Source: Lelliottia sp. JS-SCA-14 (GTDB lineage: Bacteria; Pseudomonadota; Gammaproteobacteria; Enterobacterales; Enterobacteriaceae). Taken from it: a stretch of 64,000 bases of DNA. Below the pieces are notes generated by a model that was not told where the DNA came from, did not search any database, and saw nothing but the letters and a program-made list of their open reading frames with translations. The stretch covers positions 1,984,001-2,048,000 of the forward strand of contig NZ_CP141606.1 in the NCBI RefSeq assembly GCF_035593345.1, written 5' to 3'. Shown here one piece after another: positions 63,061-64,000 of this stretch (positions within the stretch are counted from its first letter, which is position 1; each line of letters begins with the position of its first letter). The position numbers and the translations under genes were made by a program.

Positions 63061-64000
63061 ATGACGATCTCCTCTGTATTACGTACGAAAGATAAAATAG
63101 GTTACGGACTCGGCGATATGGCAAGCGCCCTGGTCTGGCAAACCGCCACCTTATTTCTGGCCTATTTCTATACGGATGTATTTGGTTTGCCTGCGGCGAT
63201 CATGGGCACCATGTTTCTGGTGGTGCGCGTGGTGGATGCTTTTGTCGATCCGTGCATTGGCGCGCTGGTGGATCGCACCCAGACGCGGCACGGGCGTTTT
63301 CGACCCTGGTTGCTGTGGTTCGCCATTCCTTTTGGCGTGAGCTGCCTGATCACCTTTTACGTGCCGGATGTCGGCCCGACGGCAAAAATTGCCTACGCCT
63401 GCGTGACTTACACACTGCTGAGCCTAATCTATTCTGCGATTAACGTCCCTTACTGCGCTATGCCGGGCGCCCTGACGATGGATCCGCGCGAGCGCCACTC
63501 CCTGCAGTCCTGGCGCTTTGGTTTGTCGTTCATTGGCGGCCTGATCGTCACGGTCATCGCCCTGCCGCTGGTCTCCCATTTAGGTCAGGGCAACGTGCAG
63601 AAAGGCTATTTCTATGCCATGAGTCTGATGGGCCTGTTAGGCATCATCTTATTCTTTATCTGCTTCTTTATGACCCGCGAGCGTTATTCTCCGCGCAATG
63701 ACACCTCCGGCTCGATGCTCACGGATTTAAAACTGTTGGCCGGTAACAGCCAGTGGCGCATTGTTTTTGTGTTTAATATTTTACTCCTGACGGCGGTCGT
63801 GACGCGCGGCTCCGCCACCATGTATTACGTCAATTATGTGTTGTTACGTCCGGATCTCGTTTTTGCCTTTATCGTCTCCGGAATGGTGGCCTCCTTAAGC
63901 GGTGCCTTATTATCTGAAAGGTTATTGGGGAAATTTGACCGCGTGCGGGCCTATCAGTGGACGATTATTTCGTTTGTTATTTTTGGTGCGCTGATTTTCT
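63061..64000 (+). CDS. GPH-family sugar:cation symporter, 5' part
   Basis: The open frame runs off the window end after 313 codons. Inner-membrane transporter of the glycoside-pentoside-hexuronide family: early KIGYGLGDMASALVWQTATL, LAYFYTDVFGLPAAIMGTMF and the cytoplasmic-loop VVDAFVDPCIGALVDRTQTR with GRFRPWLLW, all typical of the MelB/UidB/XynB group, plus INVPYCAMPGALTMDPRERH near 129-148. About eight helices are visible. The substrate (glycoside, pentoside or glucuronide) cannot be told from the sequence. TAAAAGGCAATTAAAAA precedes the ATG. E. coli does not have this gene beside ppsA. Confidence 0.88.
   Translation, partial: MTISSVLRTKDKIGYGLGDMASALVWQTATLFLAYFYTDVFGLPAAIMGTMFLVVRVVDAFVDPCIGALVDRTQTRHGRFRPWLLWFAIPFGVSCLITFYVPDVGPTAKIAYACVTYTLLSLIYSAINVPYCAMPGALTMDPRERHSLQSWRFGLSFIGGLIVTVIALPLVSHLGQGNVQKGYFYAMSLMGLLGIILFFICFFMTRERYSPRNDTSGSMLTDLKLLAGNSQWRIVFVFNILLLTAVVTRGSATMYYVNYVLLRPDLVFAFIVSGMVASLSGALLSERLLGKFDRVRAYQWTIISFVIFGALIF

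Overview
The window is a chromosomal segment of a gamma-proteobacterium of the Enterobacteriaceae. Gene order and protein sequences follow Escherichia coli closely (ynjB-xthA-ast-spy-ves-cho-nadE-osmE-chb-katE-cedA-tcyP-ydjM-hxpB-yniB-yniA-ydiZ-pfkB-ydiY-yniD-thrS-infC-rpmI-rplT-pheMST-ihfA-btuCED-nlpC-ydiV-selO-hemP-aroH-ppsR-ppsA). The GC-rich coding style, the REP sequences and the resident hmu haem cluster suggest the Enterobacter/Lelliottia/Klebsiella side of the family. This is inferred from sequence memory; no search was run. No rRNA, tRNA, CRISPR array or intact insertion sequence was seen.

Region 1 (1-12 kb): the end of ynjB, a TVP38-type membrane protein, xthA, then the five-gene arginine succinyltransferase operon astCADBE behind a sigma-54 promoter. 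A GH18 chitinase and a divergent LysR regulator sit between astE and spy, where E. coli has nothing. Region 2 (12-21 kb): ves, SOS-controlled cho, nadE, osmE and the chitobiose operon chbBCARFG, with a match to the ChiX small-RNA pairing site between chbB and chbC. Two inverted copies of a ~165-bp REP/terminator module bracket nadE to chbG. Chitinase plus chb make a plausible chitin-use route. Region 3 (21-30 kb): katE, cedA, then a five-gene chaperone-usher fimbrial operon (two pilins, chaperone, usher, two-domain adhesin) with a palindrome-rich leader.

The most unusual locus is 29583-30224. A 616-bp, ORF-poor, strongly folded element lies between two perfect 13-bp direct repeats. Removing it and one repeat restores a textbook terminator for tcyP. 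It looks like a non-autonomous mobile element, possibly expressed as a structured RNA, that landed in a terminator hairpin.

Region 4 (30-39 kb): tcyP, ydjM (LexA box), an orphan kduD, hxpB, yniB, yniA, ydiZ, pfkB, ydiY behind a terminator-like leader, and very small membrane-protein genes. Region 5 (39-49 kb): the translation cluster thrS-infC (AUU start)-rpmI-rplT-pheM-pheS-pheT-ihfA with its attenuators, then btuCED and nlpC. Region 6 (49-58 kb): ydiV with a 31-codon upstream ORF overlapping its start codon, selO, and the haem uptake cluster hemP-hmuRSTUV behind a Fur box. Region 7 (58-64 kb): a four-copy tandem REP array, aroH with a Trp operator overlapping the ppsR stop codon, ppsR, ppsA with a Cra site, and the start of a GPH-family sugar:cation symporter preceded by an unexplained long palindrome.
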